NCBI RefSeq assembly: GCF_042646205.1
Contig: NZ_JBHRTF010000006.1
Location: forward strand, 310,001-374,000
DNA length: 64,000 nucleotides
Direction: 5' to 3'
Origin: Cellvibrio fontiphilus_A
GTDB lineage: Bacteria > Pseudomonadota > Gammaproteobacteria > Pseudomonadales > Cellvibrionaceae
Shown here: piece by piece, positions 8,617 to 16,061 of the stretch
Numbering within the stretch: position 1 is the first letter of the stretch
Layout: each line of letters starts with the position of its first letter
The notes under the pieces: model-generated
The model's database searches: none
Told to the model about the DNA's origin: nothing
The model's input: the letters and a program-made list of their open reading frames with translations, nothing else
Translations under genes and position numbers: made by a program

Positions 8617-8646
8617 AAAAGGCGGACACTACAATGTCCGCCTTTT
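8617..8646. terminator. Intrinsic terminator
   Basis: AAAAGGCGGACA (8617-8628) pairs perfectly with TGTCCGCCTTTT (8635-8646) around a 6-base loop, followed by T-rich sequence. It serves the rightward genes and could also end the leftward operon starting at 11026. Confidence 0.88.
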
Positions 8647-8718
8647 TATTTCCCGCCGGTAATTCTTTTTATTATTTATTGTTAATTATTAGACAGTCTT
8701 GAAAAGCTGATAACCGGG

Positions 8719-9747
8719 TTAGCGAGAGCCACCTGTTAAGCTCAGGTATACCAAGGTTTGGTTTAACAGCTGATAGGCAACCTCCCCAAAAGTGATAGGG
8801 CCGGTTAGATCTCTGGTCTTTTTCCCTTCGAGTTCAGAATAAAGATAATTCAAAATACAGTTGCAGGAGAAAGAGATTCCCTCGCTGGCTGACGCAGATA
8901 ATTCTTTGTTAAAACTTTCCAAATAATTGTCTACTGGTTTGGCAAATCGATAACTGATGTCGGCAAACACCGGTGCATATAAATCTACTTTGTTATTGTA
9001 TTCATCGAGCTGCTGGATACTGACATTGACCATCACGCCCGAATAATTCGCAACCAGCGGTAAACGAGTGTCAATTTTGGCGTGTTTGATGTAATCCACG
9101 AGATTGGCTGGCTCACCATTGATGGTGCAATCGCTAGCGCTGAAGCCGGTGTTTTTAAATTTGATTTCCGGACCTGTTCCTTGGGTAAATAAATTAACAA
9201 TATTTATGTTCGCTAATTGATTTACCGGCAGTGGAATGTGCATTGCAACTGCTTGCTGATCAAAAAGCATGCCTCTCGCCGGTCCAAAGCCAACTTTGGC
9301 GCTATTTTTACCCAGCTCATCCAAATGCACACCAGAAATCCAACCAATAATGGGAGAGAAATACATATTCGGGTATTCAGGCGAATGTTGCGCATAACTC
9401 AAATGAATCTCTGACATGGCTGGCAAAATTACGATGGTGAAACCGTGTTCCGGCGCTTCTTGTGCTATTCGGGAAATAGAATTGACATCATAAAGAGCAA
9501 TACGCGGTGCCTTGGATGGTTGTACGCCCTCTATAGTGTGTACAAACATCGATGTGCGATCAGCCTTACCACCCTCTGTTGTCATAAAGTAGGGGATTGT
9601 ACCTGCTATCCAATTGCCGGATGGTAGATCAGCCAGTAGGGATTCATCTGCAGCAATTACTAAATAATCACCGCGGTTTATTTTTTCAATAAGTTCTGCG
9701 CGCCCGATGAGCTCGCTGCGAATACTAATATCGGCTTCGTATGCCAT
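8719..9747 (-). CDS. FIST-C-like protein of unknown function (possibly DUF6976)
   Basis: A 342-residue soluble protein with no signal peptide or membrane segment. Conserved-looking blocks are LPSGNWIAGTIPYF (41-54), GFTIVILPAMSEIH (102-115), NLFTQGTG (185-192) and SCNCILNYLYS (294-304). The last block, GPITFGEVAYQLLNQ (316-330), resembles the C-terminal signature of FIST domains, ligand-sensing modules found with histidine kinases. I recall a family now called DUF6976 with these blocks, but could not check it. Two cysteines (C295, C297) sit in the best-conserved stretch. It is the second gene of an operon, 22 bases after the repeat protein that starts at 11026, and has its own AAGGAGC ribosome site. 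Confidence 0.8.
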   Translation of the reverse strand: MAYEADISIRSELIGRAELIEKINRGDYLVIAADESLLADLPSGNWIAGTIPYFMTTEGGKADRTSMFVHTIEGVQPSKAPRIALYDVNSISRIAQEAPEHGFTIVILPAMSEIHLSYAQHSPEYPNMYFSPIIGWISGVHLDELGKNSAKVGFGPARGMLFDQQAVAMHIPLPVNQLANINIVNLFTQGTGPEIKFKNTGFSASDCTINGEPANLVDYIKHAKIDTRLPLVANYSGVMVNVSIQQLDEYNNKVDLYAPVFADISYRFAKPVDNYLESFNKELSASASEGISFSCNCILNYLYSELEGKKTRDLTGPITFGEVAYQLLNQTLVYLSLTGGSR

Positions 9748-9769
9748 AGGTTGCTCCTTGGGTGACAGA

Positions 9770-11026
9770 TTAATATGTTTGGCTGTTGGTCATTACCAAA
9801 CGCAACTCTTGTTGCATAAAGCGCTGATTGTGTTTAATGAAGTCTCTGATTTTGCGGGCAGCGTTGAGTTCAACCACAGGGTCGGGATTCATCAATAGTT
9901 GTGAGCGCAGGTTGGCTAATAATAATTTATAGGCAATATGGGAGCTTGGAATGAATGAGTCGTCTTTGAGTATTTTCTGCCAGACACTACTGCTCGCATC
10001 AGGAAGTGTAAATTGGCTATCTTCCGGTGCATTCATTAATTGATTAATTAAAATCAATTCCCGCTTAAGGTTGCGTGCATTTTTTCTGAAGAATTCGCGC
10101 AGTGAATTAAGGGTATTGATTCGCTGTTGGTTGTCATCTGTCTGTGAAAATGCGTGACGTAAGCGAACCAGAAATAAGTTTAACGGAACATTGGTGGATT
10201 TTAAGTCAAGTTTTCCGGTGATAAGTTTAAGCCAAATGCTATTTTTTAACGCAGGCAATACTAGTTTGGCTGCTCCGGTTTGGCGCTCTTCAGTATCTTG
10301 CTTTTTAGCTGTTATTGCACAGACTTGGCTAACTTCTGTAGTCAAATGATTAACTTGGGATATGAAAAATTTCCGTAACTCAGTAACAGCTTCACTAATC
10401 GAGCTGTTTATATTGGGGTCAATAATATTCAACTTTATTTTAGAGAGCATTAAGCGAAGTGGGAATGATTGAGTCTTTAGGTGAAACTTGTCGTAAACCA
10501 TGTTTTCCCAGATGGGATCAATTTCGGTTGGCAATAACAATGCTTGCCTATAAGTCTCTGGCGTTTTTTCAATGTCGTTAATTATTTCTTCAACCAGCGA
10601 TAACTCAACCAGTAACATGTAGGATATGGCTTCGCTAGTTAGACCTCGTGTATTTGCCAGTGCCACTTGCTGACGCAACTGATGTGTGTAGGTGCGATTA
10701 GCCTCACCAATAAAATGAGGCTGCAATAAACTTTCGCGGCCAATTCCTGCAGTGCAAATAGTTGAATCGTAAAAAGAAGATATAACCTGGCAGCTATATT
10801 GCCCGATTCGCGTATGTGTCCAGCGCTTTTGTTGATTGTTCTGTTCAATTCTTGAAGCTTTTGTATCGTTCTTTTTACTGAAGAGCGAAAAAGCAGATTT
10901 TTCTGTGTGATAGCCAATGGTGATTTTTATTATTTTATTTCTTTCATCAATTTCAAAGTTTTGAATGTACCAAGGTGTTGCTATACCCAGAATGGATTCA
11001 AAATAATATTTCGGTTGTTTAACCAT
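9770..11026 (-). CDS. ISL3-N-terminus-like protein with three tandem helical repeats
   Basis: A 418-residue protein not matched to a named family. Residues 8-90 resemble the N-terminus of ISL3-family transposases: ILGI..PWYI (12-21), a beta-rich stretch to 40, then RWTHTRIGQY (69-77). The CPxC zinc ligands of ISL3 are absent. A helix-turn-helix-like segment lies at about 112-152. No DDE catalytic domain follows. Instead there are three tandem helical repeats with tryptophans at 173, 265 and 349, each introduced by LP-x(4 to 6)-[IV]-W. The start has a strong AAAGGAG site. It is the first gene of a two-gene operon with the FIST-like protein. DNA binding is inferred, not shown. Confidence 0.8.
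   Translation of the reverse strand: MVKQPKYYFESILGIATPWYIQNFEIDERNKIIKITIGYHTEKSAFSLFSKKNDTKASRIEQNNQQKRWTHTRIGQYSCQVISSFYDSTICTAGIGRESLLQPHFIGEANRTYTHQLRQQVALANTRGLTSEAISYMLLVELSLVEEIINDIEKTPETYRQALLLPTEIDPIWENMVYDKFHLKTQSFPLRLMLSKIKLNIIDPNINSSISEAVTELRKFFISQVNHLTTEVSQVCAITAKKQDTEERQTGAAKLVLPALKNSIWLKLITGKLDLKSTNVPLNLFLVRLRHAFSQTDDNQQRINTLNSLREFFRKNARNLKRELILINQLMNAPEDSQFTLPDASSSVWQKILKDDSFIPSSHIAYKLLLANLRSQLLMNPDPVVELNAARKIRDFIKHNQRFMQQELRLVMTNSQTY
9785..10534 (-). repeat. Three tandem protein repeats of about 75 residues
   Basis: Residues 165-238, 257-332 and 341-414 of the 418-residue protein align by eye. Each begins LP, reaches [IV]-W about seven residues on, and continues with a leucine-rich helix (LRLMLSKIK, LNLFLVRLR, YKLLLANLR). 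Each ends in L/I-R-[KED]-F-[FI] (LRKFF, LREFF, IRDFI) and a final E-[VL]-x(2)-[VI]. The DNA copies are well diverged, so the repeats are old. Confidence 0.75.
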
Positions 11027-11483
11027 CTGATACTCCTTTCTTTGTGTTTTTAAGGGTTGTCAATTGTCAAAAAAAATCACTTCGACAAAACCTCAGGTCA
11101 AAGTACAGTCATGATCGTTAAACGATTTTTTCATCCGCCATTCATTATTATGATTTTGCCTGTGAGGCGGGCGCGCGATTATGAACATCTGAATGATCAG
11201 ATGGTAGGCCTTTTCAAGAAAACAAAAAAATTATGGCGTTTAAAATTGCGTGATTGCCGTATTGTTTAAAAAATTCATGAATTACATAGATAAATCAAAA
11301 AATAATCATATTTATAAATTTATATTTATATGATTTTCATAGGCTTTGATTTTTATTTTATGCGAGGTGTTTCGCGAAAATTGATCCTTACTGTTCTCAT
11401 TCTGAAATTATTGTGAAATTGTTGCGCCGCTATAGTGGCAGCCGAAAAAATTCGGTTGATGAGATAATTTTAAGGATTGGATT
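11027..11483. other. AT-rich 457-base gap between divergent genes
   Basis: It separates the leftward two-gene operon from the rightward aldehyde dehydrogenase, so it must hold both promoters. The part at 11270-11350 is very AT-rich with short runs of TTTATA/ATAAAT. A 70-codon frame (11057-11269, TTG start) has no ribosome site and no recognisable features, and I do not call it a gene. It contains the perfect inverted repeat listed separately. Confidence 0.6.
11186..11203. promoter_or_regulatory. Perfect inverted repeat CATCTGA-N4-TCAGATG
   Basis: Seven-base perfect arms (11186-11192 and 11197-11203) around ATGA. It lies 160 bases upstream of the leftward operon start and is not followed by a clean T run, so an operator is more likely than a terminator. 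The binding protein is unknown. Confidence 0.4.
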
Positions 11484-12482
11484 ATGCAGTTCATTACATC
11501 AGTTTTGAAGGATGATATTTTTGCAGATAAAAAACATAAGAGTGGTTCGGAGTTTTCCGGTCGATTACGTGTAGGTATTCTGGGGACGGGGAAAATAGGT
11601 ACTGATCTTTTATTGAAAGTTAAGCGCTCTGCTTGGTTGGAACCTGTCATTTTTGCGGGAAGAAATTTGCAGTCAGCGGGTATGCAATACGCCCAGGGTT
11701 TGGGAATCCCGGTTTCGGATAAAGGGATTAATACTTTTTTTGCTCCAAATATTCATTGTGACATTGTATTTGATGCGACTTCTGCAGCAGACCATGTTGC
11801 GCATGCGCAGTGCCTAGATCAGTTGGGCATTTTTGCGATTGATCTGACACCTTCCCAAATCGGCGAATGTTGCGTGCCTGCGCTGGGGATGAACGAAGTG
11901 TTGGAAAATAAAAATATCAGTATGATTTCCTGTGGCGGTCAATCCTCTATTCCTCTGGCGCAGGCCCTGGTGAAGGTGATCCCTAATATCCAACAGCTGA
12001 GCGTTACATCACTGGTTTCACCTGATTCTATAGGGCCGGCAACGCTTGCTAATATCGAAGAGTATTATCGCAATACTCGCAGCGGTTTATACAAATACAC
12101 AGGTATTGAGTCGATTGAAGTGGCACTGCTGAGCAACGAGGCACATGCAGGCAAACCTATGTTAAATAGAATTTGTGCCTATGCAGATAATATTGATCTT
12201 GCAAAGTTGCAGCTTGCCTTGAATGAAATGGAACAGCGGGTGCAGACCTATGTGCCAGGTTATCAATTGCAAGGATCGCCCAAGCTTATTGATGGTGGTG
12301 TGCAAATTGAGCTGATTGTTGAGGGTGTTGGCGATTACTTGCCGACCTATGCCGGTAATTTGGATATCATCAACTGCGCGGCCATAGCAGTTGCGGAGCA
12401 ATATGCAAAGGTCAGGCTGATTGAATGTAATTGCCAAAAACAAACGCAAGATGATTTGCGTACTTTGGTGGAAGAATGTTAA
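11484..12482 (+). CDS. Acetaldehyde dehydrogenase (acylating)-like enzyme, orphan
   Basis: A 332-residue member of the MhpF/DmpF family, which converts acetaldehyde, NAD+ and CoA to acetyl-CoA. After a 26-residue N-terminal extension comes the Rossmann loop GILGTGKIGTDL (31-42). The catalytic cysteine is C150 in MISCGGQSSIP, against TCGGQATIP in typical members. The C-terminal signature is GNLDIINCAAIAVAE. The start is supported by AAGGA ten bases upstream. The usual partner, 4-hydroxy-2-oxovalerate aldolase, is absent, and the gene stands alone between a gap and a terminator. The middle of the protein is divergent, so another acyl-aldehyde substrate is possible. Confidence 0.82.
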   Translation: MQFITSVLKDDIFADKKHKSGSEFSGRLRVGILGTGKIGTDLLLKVKRSAWLEPVIFAGRNLQSAGMQYAQGLGIPVSDKGINTFFAPNIHCDIVFDATSAADHVAHAQCLDQLGIFAIDLTPSQIGECCVPALGMNEVLENKNISMISCGGQSSIPLAQALVKVIPNIQQLSVTSLVSPDSIGPATLANIEEYYRNTRSGLYKYTGIESIEVALLSNEAHAGKPMLNRICAYADNIDLAKLQLALNEMEQRVQTYVPGYQLQGSPKLIDGGVQIELIVEGVGDYLPTYAGNLDIINCAAIAVAEQYAKVRLIECNCQKQTQDDLRTLVEEC

Positions 12483-12525
12483 TCCAGCGCTGAAATTGTG
12501 ATCTTGTAAAGCGTGTTTGTTTATT

Positions 12526-12563
12526 AAAAAGCATCGCTAACCCGGAAGGTGGCGATGCTTTTT
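12526..12563. terminator. Bidirectional intrinsic terminator
   Basis: AAAAAGCATCGC (12526-12537) pairs with GCGATGCTTTTT (12552-12563) around a 14-base loop. It lies between the convergent dehydrogenase and pirin genes. Confidence 0.85.
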
Positions 12564-12576
12564 GTTTGATGGCGAT

Positions 12577-13428
12577 TTAACCGGTCAGCGTACCTGCGCG
12601 GTAATCCTGAATAGCTTGTTCAATTTCATCCGTTGTATTCATCACAAATGGGCCGTATTGAACAATGGGTTCCTTCAGTGGCTTGCCCGATATGACCAGA
12701 AAGCGCGTGTTTTCCTGCAGCCCTTCAACCCTCAGCTCATCGCCTTTGCTCAATAATCCGGCGTTACCCCGGGTAAGTTTTCGCTTGTCCTCGCCGATGG
12801 CAACATCACCTTCGTATACATAAATGAAAGTGTTGTGTTCGCCCGGAATAGCGTGGTTAAACACTGCATTTATCGGCAGATGAATATCCCAATAAATAGC
12901 TTCGGTGGATAACCCCTGTATTGGGCCGCTCACGATGTTGTTGCTGACTACGGCAGTATTTGCAATCACTTTAATTTGCCCGCCACCGGGCAATTCTGCG
13001 GTGGGTATGTGCGCAGCCGGAATATCCCGATAATGCGCGGGCTTCATTTTTTCTGCTGCCGGCAGGTTAAGCCACAGTTGGAAACCACGCATCAACCCTT
13101 GTTCTTGTTGTGGCATCTCCGAATGAATGATGCCACGTCCCGCTGTCATCCACTGTACATCACCATTGCGCAAATGACCTTTATTGCCCATGTGGTCTTC
13201 GTGCAGCATATGGCCTTCCAGCATGTAGGTGACAGTTTCGAAGCCGCGGTGAGGGTGTGCGGGAAAGCCGGCAATATAATCATCGGCACTGCTGCTGCCG
13301 AATTCATCGAGCATCAGAAATGGATCAAAGCGTGCATGTTGATTTTGCCCAAGGCTACGTTTTATGCGCACACCGGCGCCGTCACTGGTTTCGCGTCCCT
13401 GAAGGATTTGTTGTAACTGGCGTTGCAT
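12577..13428 (-). CDS. Pirin family protein (bicupin)
   Basis: A 283-residue bicupin. The N-terminal cupin holds the metal-site sequence FPAHPHRGFETVTYMLEG and then LHEDHMGN, the pirin pattern of histidines plus a later glutamate (GIIHSEMP). Bacterial pirins such as YhhW show quercetin 2,3-dioxygenase activity in vitro; other members modulate metabolic enzymes, so the physiological role is open. It lies 39 bases downstream of azoR on the same strand. With the divergent LysR gene this forms a typical quinone/electrophile-stress module (inference). Confidence 0.92.
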   Translation of the reverse strand: MQRQLQQILQGRETSDGAGVRIKRSLGQNQHARFDPFLMLDEFGSSSADDYIAGFPAHPHRGFETVTYMLEGHMLHEDHMGNKGHLRNGDVQWMTAGRGIIHSEMPQQEQGLMRGFQLWLNLPAAEKMKPAHYRDIPAAHIPTAELPGGGQIKVIANTAVVSNNIVSGPIQGLSTEAIYWDIHLPINAVFNHAIPGEHNTFIYVYEGDVAIGEDKRKLTRGNAGLLSKGDELRVEGLQENTRFLVISGKPLKEPIVQYGPFVMNTTDEIEQAIQDYRAGTLTG

Positions 13429-13467
13429 GGTTTACCCCCTTAACGGATTGTGCGCTGGAAGTGCCGC

Positions 13468-14067
13468 TTAGGCGGCCACTTCCTCGCTGATGGTTGCTTT
13501 GGCGGCACTAAAGGCTTCATCTTTTTTGCCCATATTCAGCCCCTCAGCATAAATAAAACGTACATCTTTGAGGCCCACAAAACTCAGGAAGTTCGTCAGA
13601 AACTGGCTTTGTGTATCACTTGGCTGGCCTTTGTGAACGCCACCGCGTGCTGCCACTATATAAACCGGCTTGTTGTCGAGCAGTCCAACGGGCCCTGTCT
13701 CGGTATATTTAAACGTGACGCCAGCGCGGGCAATGTGGTCGAAATAGGCTTTTAAAGTTGATGGTACACCGAAGTTATACAGCGGCACGCCGATTACAAT
13801 CACATCGGCCGCTTGGATCTCAGCAATAATTTTATCCGAGTAGTCCACTACAGCTTGCTGCTCAGCTGTGCGATCCGTTTCTGGTGTGAAAAGCGCCTGT
13901 ACACGCGCTGCATCCAGGTGGGGCACAGACTCTTTGGCAAAATCCCGAACTGTCACTGTGCCTTCAGGATGCTGTTCTTTCCAGCGCGCCACAAACTCCT
14001 GGGTCAGTTGACTGGAGTTGCCATTTTCGCCAAACAAGCTGCTATTAATTTGTAAAAGAGTTGCCAT
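13468..14067 (-). CDS. azoR: FMN-dependent NADH:quinone/azo reductase
   Basis: A 199-residue flavodoxin-fold enzyme, the usual AzoR length. It has the FMN phosphate loop near INSSLFGENGNSSQLT, the substrate and FMN segment VPLYNFGVPSTLKAYFDHI (about 95-113), and VAARGG (about 138-143). It reduces quinones and azo dyes by two-electron transfer using NADH. It is the first gene of the azoR-pirin operon and is transcribed away from a LysR regulator across a 132-base gap, suggesting control by that regulator. Confidence 0.95.
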   Translation of the reverse strand: MATLLQINSSLFGENGNSSQLTQEFVARWKEQHPEGTVTVRDFAKESVPHLDAARVQALFTPETDRTAEQQAVVDYSDKIIAEIQAADVIVIGVPLYNFGVPSTLKAYFDHIARAGVTFKYTETGPVGLLDNKPVYIVAARGGVHKGQPSDTQSQFLTNFLSFVGLKDVRFIYAEGLNMGKKDEAFSAAKATISEEVAA

Positions 14068-14132
14068 TTCATTGTCCTCATTTAATTGGCCTTATTGCCA
14101 TGAGGCTATTTAATGATTTGAGTGATGAATGA

Positions 14133-14148
14133 TAAATAGTGATATTTA
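14133..14148. promoter_or_regulatory. Candidate LysR operator between azoR and its regulator
   Basis: TAAAT-AGTGAT-ATTTA is a perfect 5+6+5 inverted repeat in the centre of the divergent gap. It is AT-rich like many LysR boxes, although its spacing is not the strict T-N11-A form. Confidence 0.4.
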
Positions 14149-14199
14149 GTGGTTTATGATCTAATTATTTAATCGATACTGGGCCGCTACAGGTAAATC

Positions 14200-15129
14200 A
14201 TGATGCAGGATCAAACTCCCACAGGTTTGGTAACTACTGAAAATAAAGTGACGCTAGAACAGTGGCGCGCGCTGCTGGCGGTAATAGACGCTGGGGGTTA
14301 TGCCAAAGCAGCGGAGTTGCTTAACAAAAGCCAATCCGCCGTTTCTTATGCCATCTCCCAGCTTGAGCTTGCTTTAGGTGTGAAAGTATTTCAGTTGCAG
14401 GGGCGAAAGGCTGTAGCCTCACCTGCAGGTGAGTTGTTGTATCGACGTGCCAAACAGTTGCTGGAGCAAGCTGAACGTTTGGAAAAGTCGGCGAGTTGTT
14501 TGTCGGTACAGGTCGAGCCTTTGGTGAAAATTGCTGCTGATATCATCATTCCTCCTGCGCGTGTGCTTCAGTGCCTGGCTGTTTTTGCAGAGGATTTTCC
14601 TGATACACGAGTTGAAGTGTTTGAGTCTGTGCTCAGTGGCACTGAAGATGCGCTGCTACAACGCCAGGTTGATCTGGCAATTGGAGGGCGAGTTCCTACC
14701 GGCTTTATGGGGGAAAAGCTGGTTACAGTGACTATGCGTGGTGTTTCCAGCCCGGATCATCCATTGCAGCACCTTGGCCGGCCCATTACTTATGAGGATA
14801 TGCGTCAGCATCGACAAATTATCGTGCGCGACTCGGGGCAGTATCGTCGTCGCAGTGAAGGCTGGCAGGAGGCCGATCAACGCTGGACGGTGAGTCACAT
14901 CAAAACCTCGCTTGATGCGATTCGCCTTGGTCTGGGGTATGCCTGGCTACCGGATGCTTACACTCAGGATGATATTGCGGCAGGAAAATTAAAGTATTTG
15001 CCTGTTGATCTGGGGGCGGTGCGCGAGGTAACGACTTACCTTACTTTTGCTGATCGCGATTTTGCCGGGCCCGCAACGCGGAGATTGGCGGAAATATTGA
15101 AAACTCATTTACCTAAAATGTGCGGGTAG
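14200..15129 (+). CDS. LysR family transcriptional regulator, divergent from azoR
   Basis: A 309-residue LysR protein. The winged helix-turn-helix is at about 19-78 (GGYAKAAELLNKSQSAVSYA) with a linker helix to about 100. A periplasmic-binding-protein-like effector domain follows to the end. Two ATGs in a row (14200 and 14203) are possible starts. It is divergently oriented to azoR-pirin, the standard arrangement for a regulator controlling its neighbour and itself. The effector is unknown; a quinone or electrophile is a guess. Confidence 0.93.
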   Translation: MMQDQTPTGLVTTENKVTLEQWRALLAVIDAGGYAKAAELLNKSQSAVSYAISQLELALGVKVFQLQGRKAVASPAGELLYRRAKQLLEQAERLEKSASCLSVQVEPLVKIAADIIIPPARVLQCLAVFAEDFPDTRVEVFESVLSGTEDALLQRQVDLAIGGRVPTGFMGEKLVTVTMRGVSSPDHPLQHLGRPITYEDMRQHRQIIVRDSGQYRRRSEGWQEADQRWTVSHIKTSLDAIRLGLGYAWLPDAYTQDDIAAGKLKYLPVDLGAVREVTTYLTFADRDFAGPATRRLAEILKTHLPKMCG

Positions 15130-15146
15130 CCGGTAAACTGATAGTG

Positions 15147-15176
15147 GGCGCCAATTAGCGATTACTAATTGGCGCC
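15147..15176. terminator. Hairpin between convergent LysR and xthA genes
   Basis: GGCGCCAATTAG (15147-15158) pairs perfectly with CTAATTGGCGCC (15165-15176) around a 6-base loop. The right flank is T-rich (TTCATTTTATTG). Confidence 0.8.
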
Positions 15177-15182
15177 TTCATT

Positions 15183-16007
15183 TTATTGTTTAAATTCAAC
15201 CCAAACGGGGCAGTGGTCTGATGGGCGCTCCATCGCGCGCACATCGTAATCAATACCACTGGCTACGCACTTCTCCTGCAGGCTTTTGGTTAAGAGAATC
15301 AGGTCAATTCGCAGGCCGCGTTTGGGGGTATCCTCAAAACCGCCGCTGCGGTAGTCAAACCAGCTGAATAAATCGCACACATCAGGGTGATGCTCCCTGA
15401 AGCTGTCTTTTAACCCCCACGCAAGAAGATTATCCAGCCATTCGCGCTCTTCCGGTAAAAAGCTGCACTTACCTGTTTTTAACCAGCGTTTCCGGTTTAC
15501 CTCGCCAATGCCTATGTCCAAATCCTGATGAGAAATATTCATATCGCCCATAACGATTAGCTGTTTATCTGGCGATTCTGATTGTTCGATGTAGTCGATA
15601 AGGTCTGCATAGAACTTTCGCTTGGCTGGAAATTTCACCGCATGGTCACGGCTCTCGCCTTGGGGGAAGTAGCCATTGTAAATAGTGATTTCTCCAAGCG
15701 GAGTTTCAAAAACACCGCCAATAAAACGGCGTTGTGCATCATCCACATCAGTTGGGAAACCTTTAATAACTTTTTTGAAGGGATATTTTGAAAGTAGTGC
15801 GACACCATAATGTGTTTTTTGGCCAAAAAATTCTACGTGATAGCCAAGTTCTTGAATTGTTTGCAGGGGGAAGTCGGGGTCATTTACTTTGGTTTCTTGC
15901 AGCCCAATAAAATCCGGATTGTGTGTATTAATCACTGCTGTGAGCTGGTGCAGGCGGGTACGTATGCTATTGACGTTAAAAGATATTGCCTTCATGACTG
16001 AACTCAT
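15183..16007 (-). CDS. xthA: Exodeoxyribonuclease III
   Basis: A 274-residue EEP-fold nuclease for base-excision repair (AP endonuclease, 3'-5' exonuclease, 3'-phosphatase). The motifs are SFNVNSIRTR near the N-terminus, IGLQETKV with the metal-binding Glu, MGDMNISHQDLDIG, and the final SDHCPVWVEF with the catalytic Asp-His. A second in-frame ATG at 15995 gives the more typical start MKAISFNV. No clear ribosome site precedes either. The first ATG lies only two bases after the T run of an intrinsic terminator serving the upstream protease gene, an unusual arrangement discussed in the findings. Confidence 0.95.
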   Translation of the reverse strand: MSSVMKAISFNVNSIRTRLHQLTAVINTHNPDFIGLQETKVNDPDFPLQTIQELGYHVEFFGQKTHYGVALLSKYPFKKVIKGFPTDVDDAQRRFIGGVFETPLGEITIYNGYFPQGESRDHAVKFPAKRKFYADLIDYIEQSESPDKQLIVMGDMNISHQDLDIGIGEVNRKRWLKTGKCSFLPEEREWLDNLLAWGLKDSFREHHPDVCDLFSWFDYRSGGFEDTPKRGLRIDLILLTKSLQEKCVASGIDYDVRAMERPSDHCPVWVEFKQ

Positions 16008-16008
16008 T

Positions 16009-16041
16009 AAAAAAACACCCAGGCAACTTCTGCCCGGGTGT
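16009..16041 (-). terminator. Intrinsic terminator of the tail-specific protease gene
   Basis: On the minus strand ACACCC plus GGCA arms (16015-16025) pair with TGCC plus GGGTGT (16031-16041) with one A-C mismatch and a 5-base loop, followed by seven T residues. The T run stops two bases before the first xthA ATG. Confidence 0.85.
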
Positions 16042-16061
16042 AATTAGTAGGTTAGAGAAAA

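Noticed and set aside
11057..11269. 70-codon frame in the gap upstream of the dehydrogenase
   Set aside because: TTG start without ribosome site; contains the palindrome; no family features.
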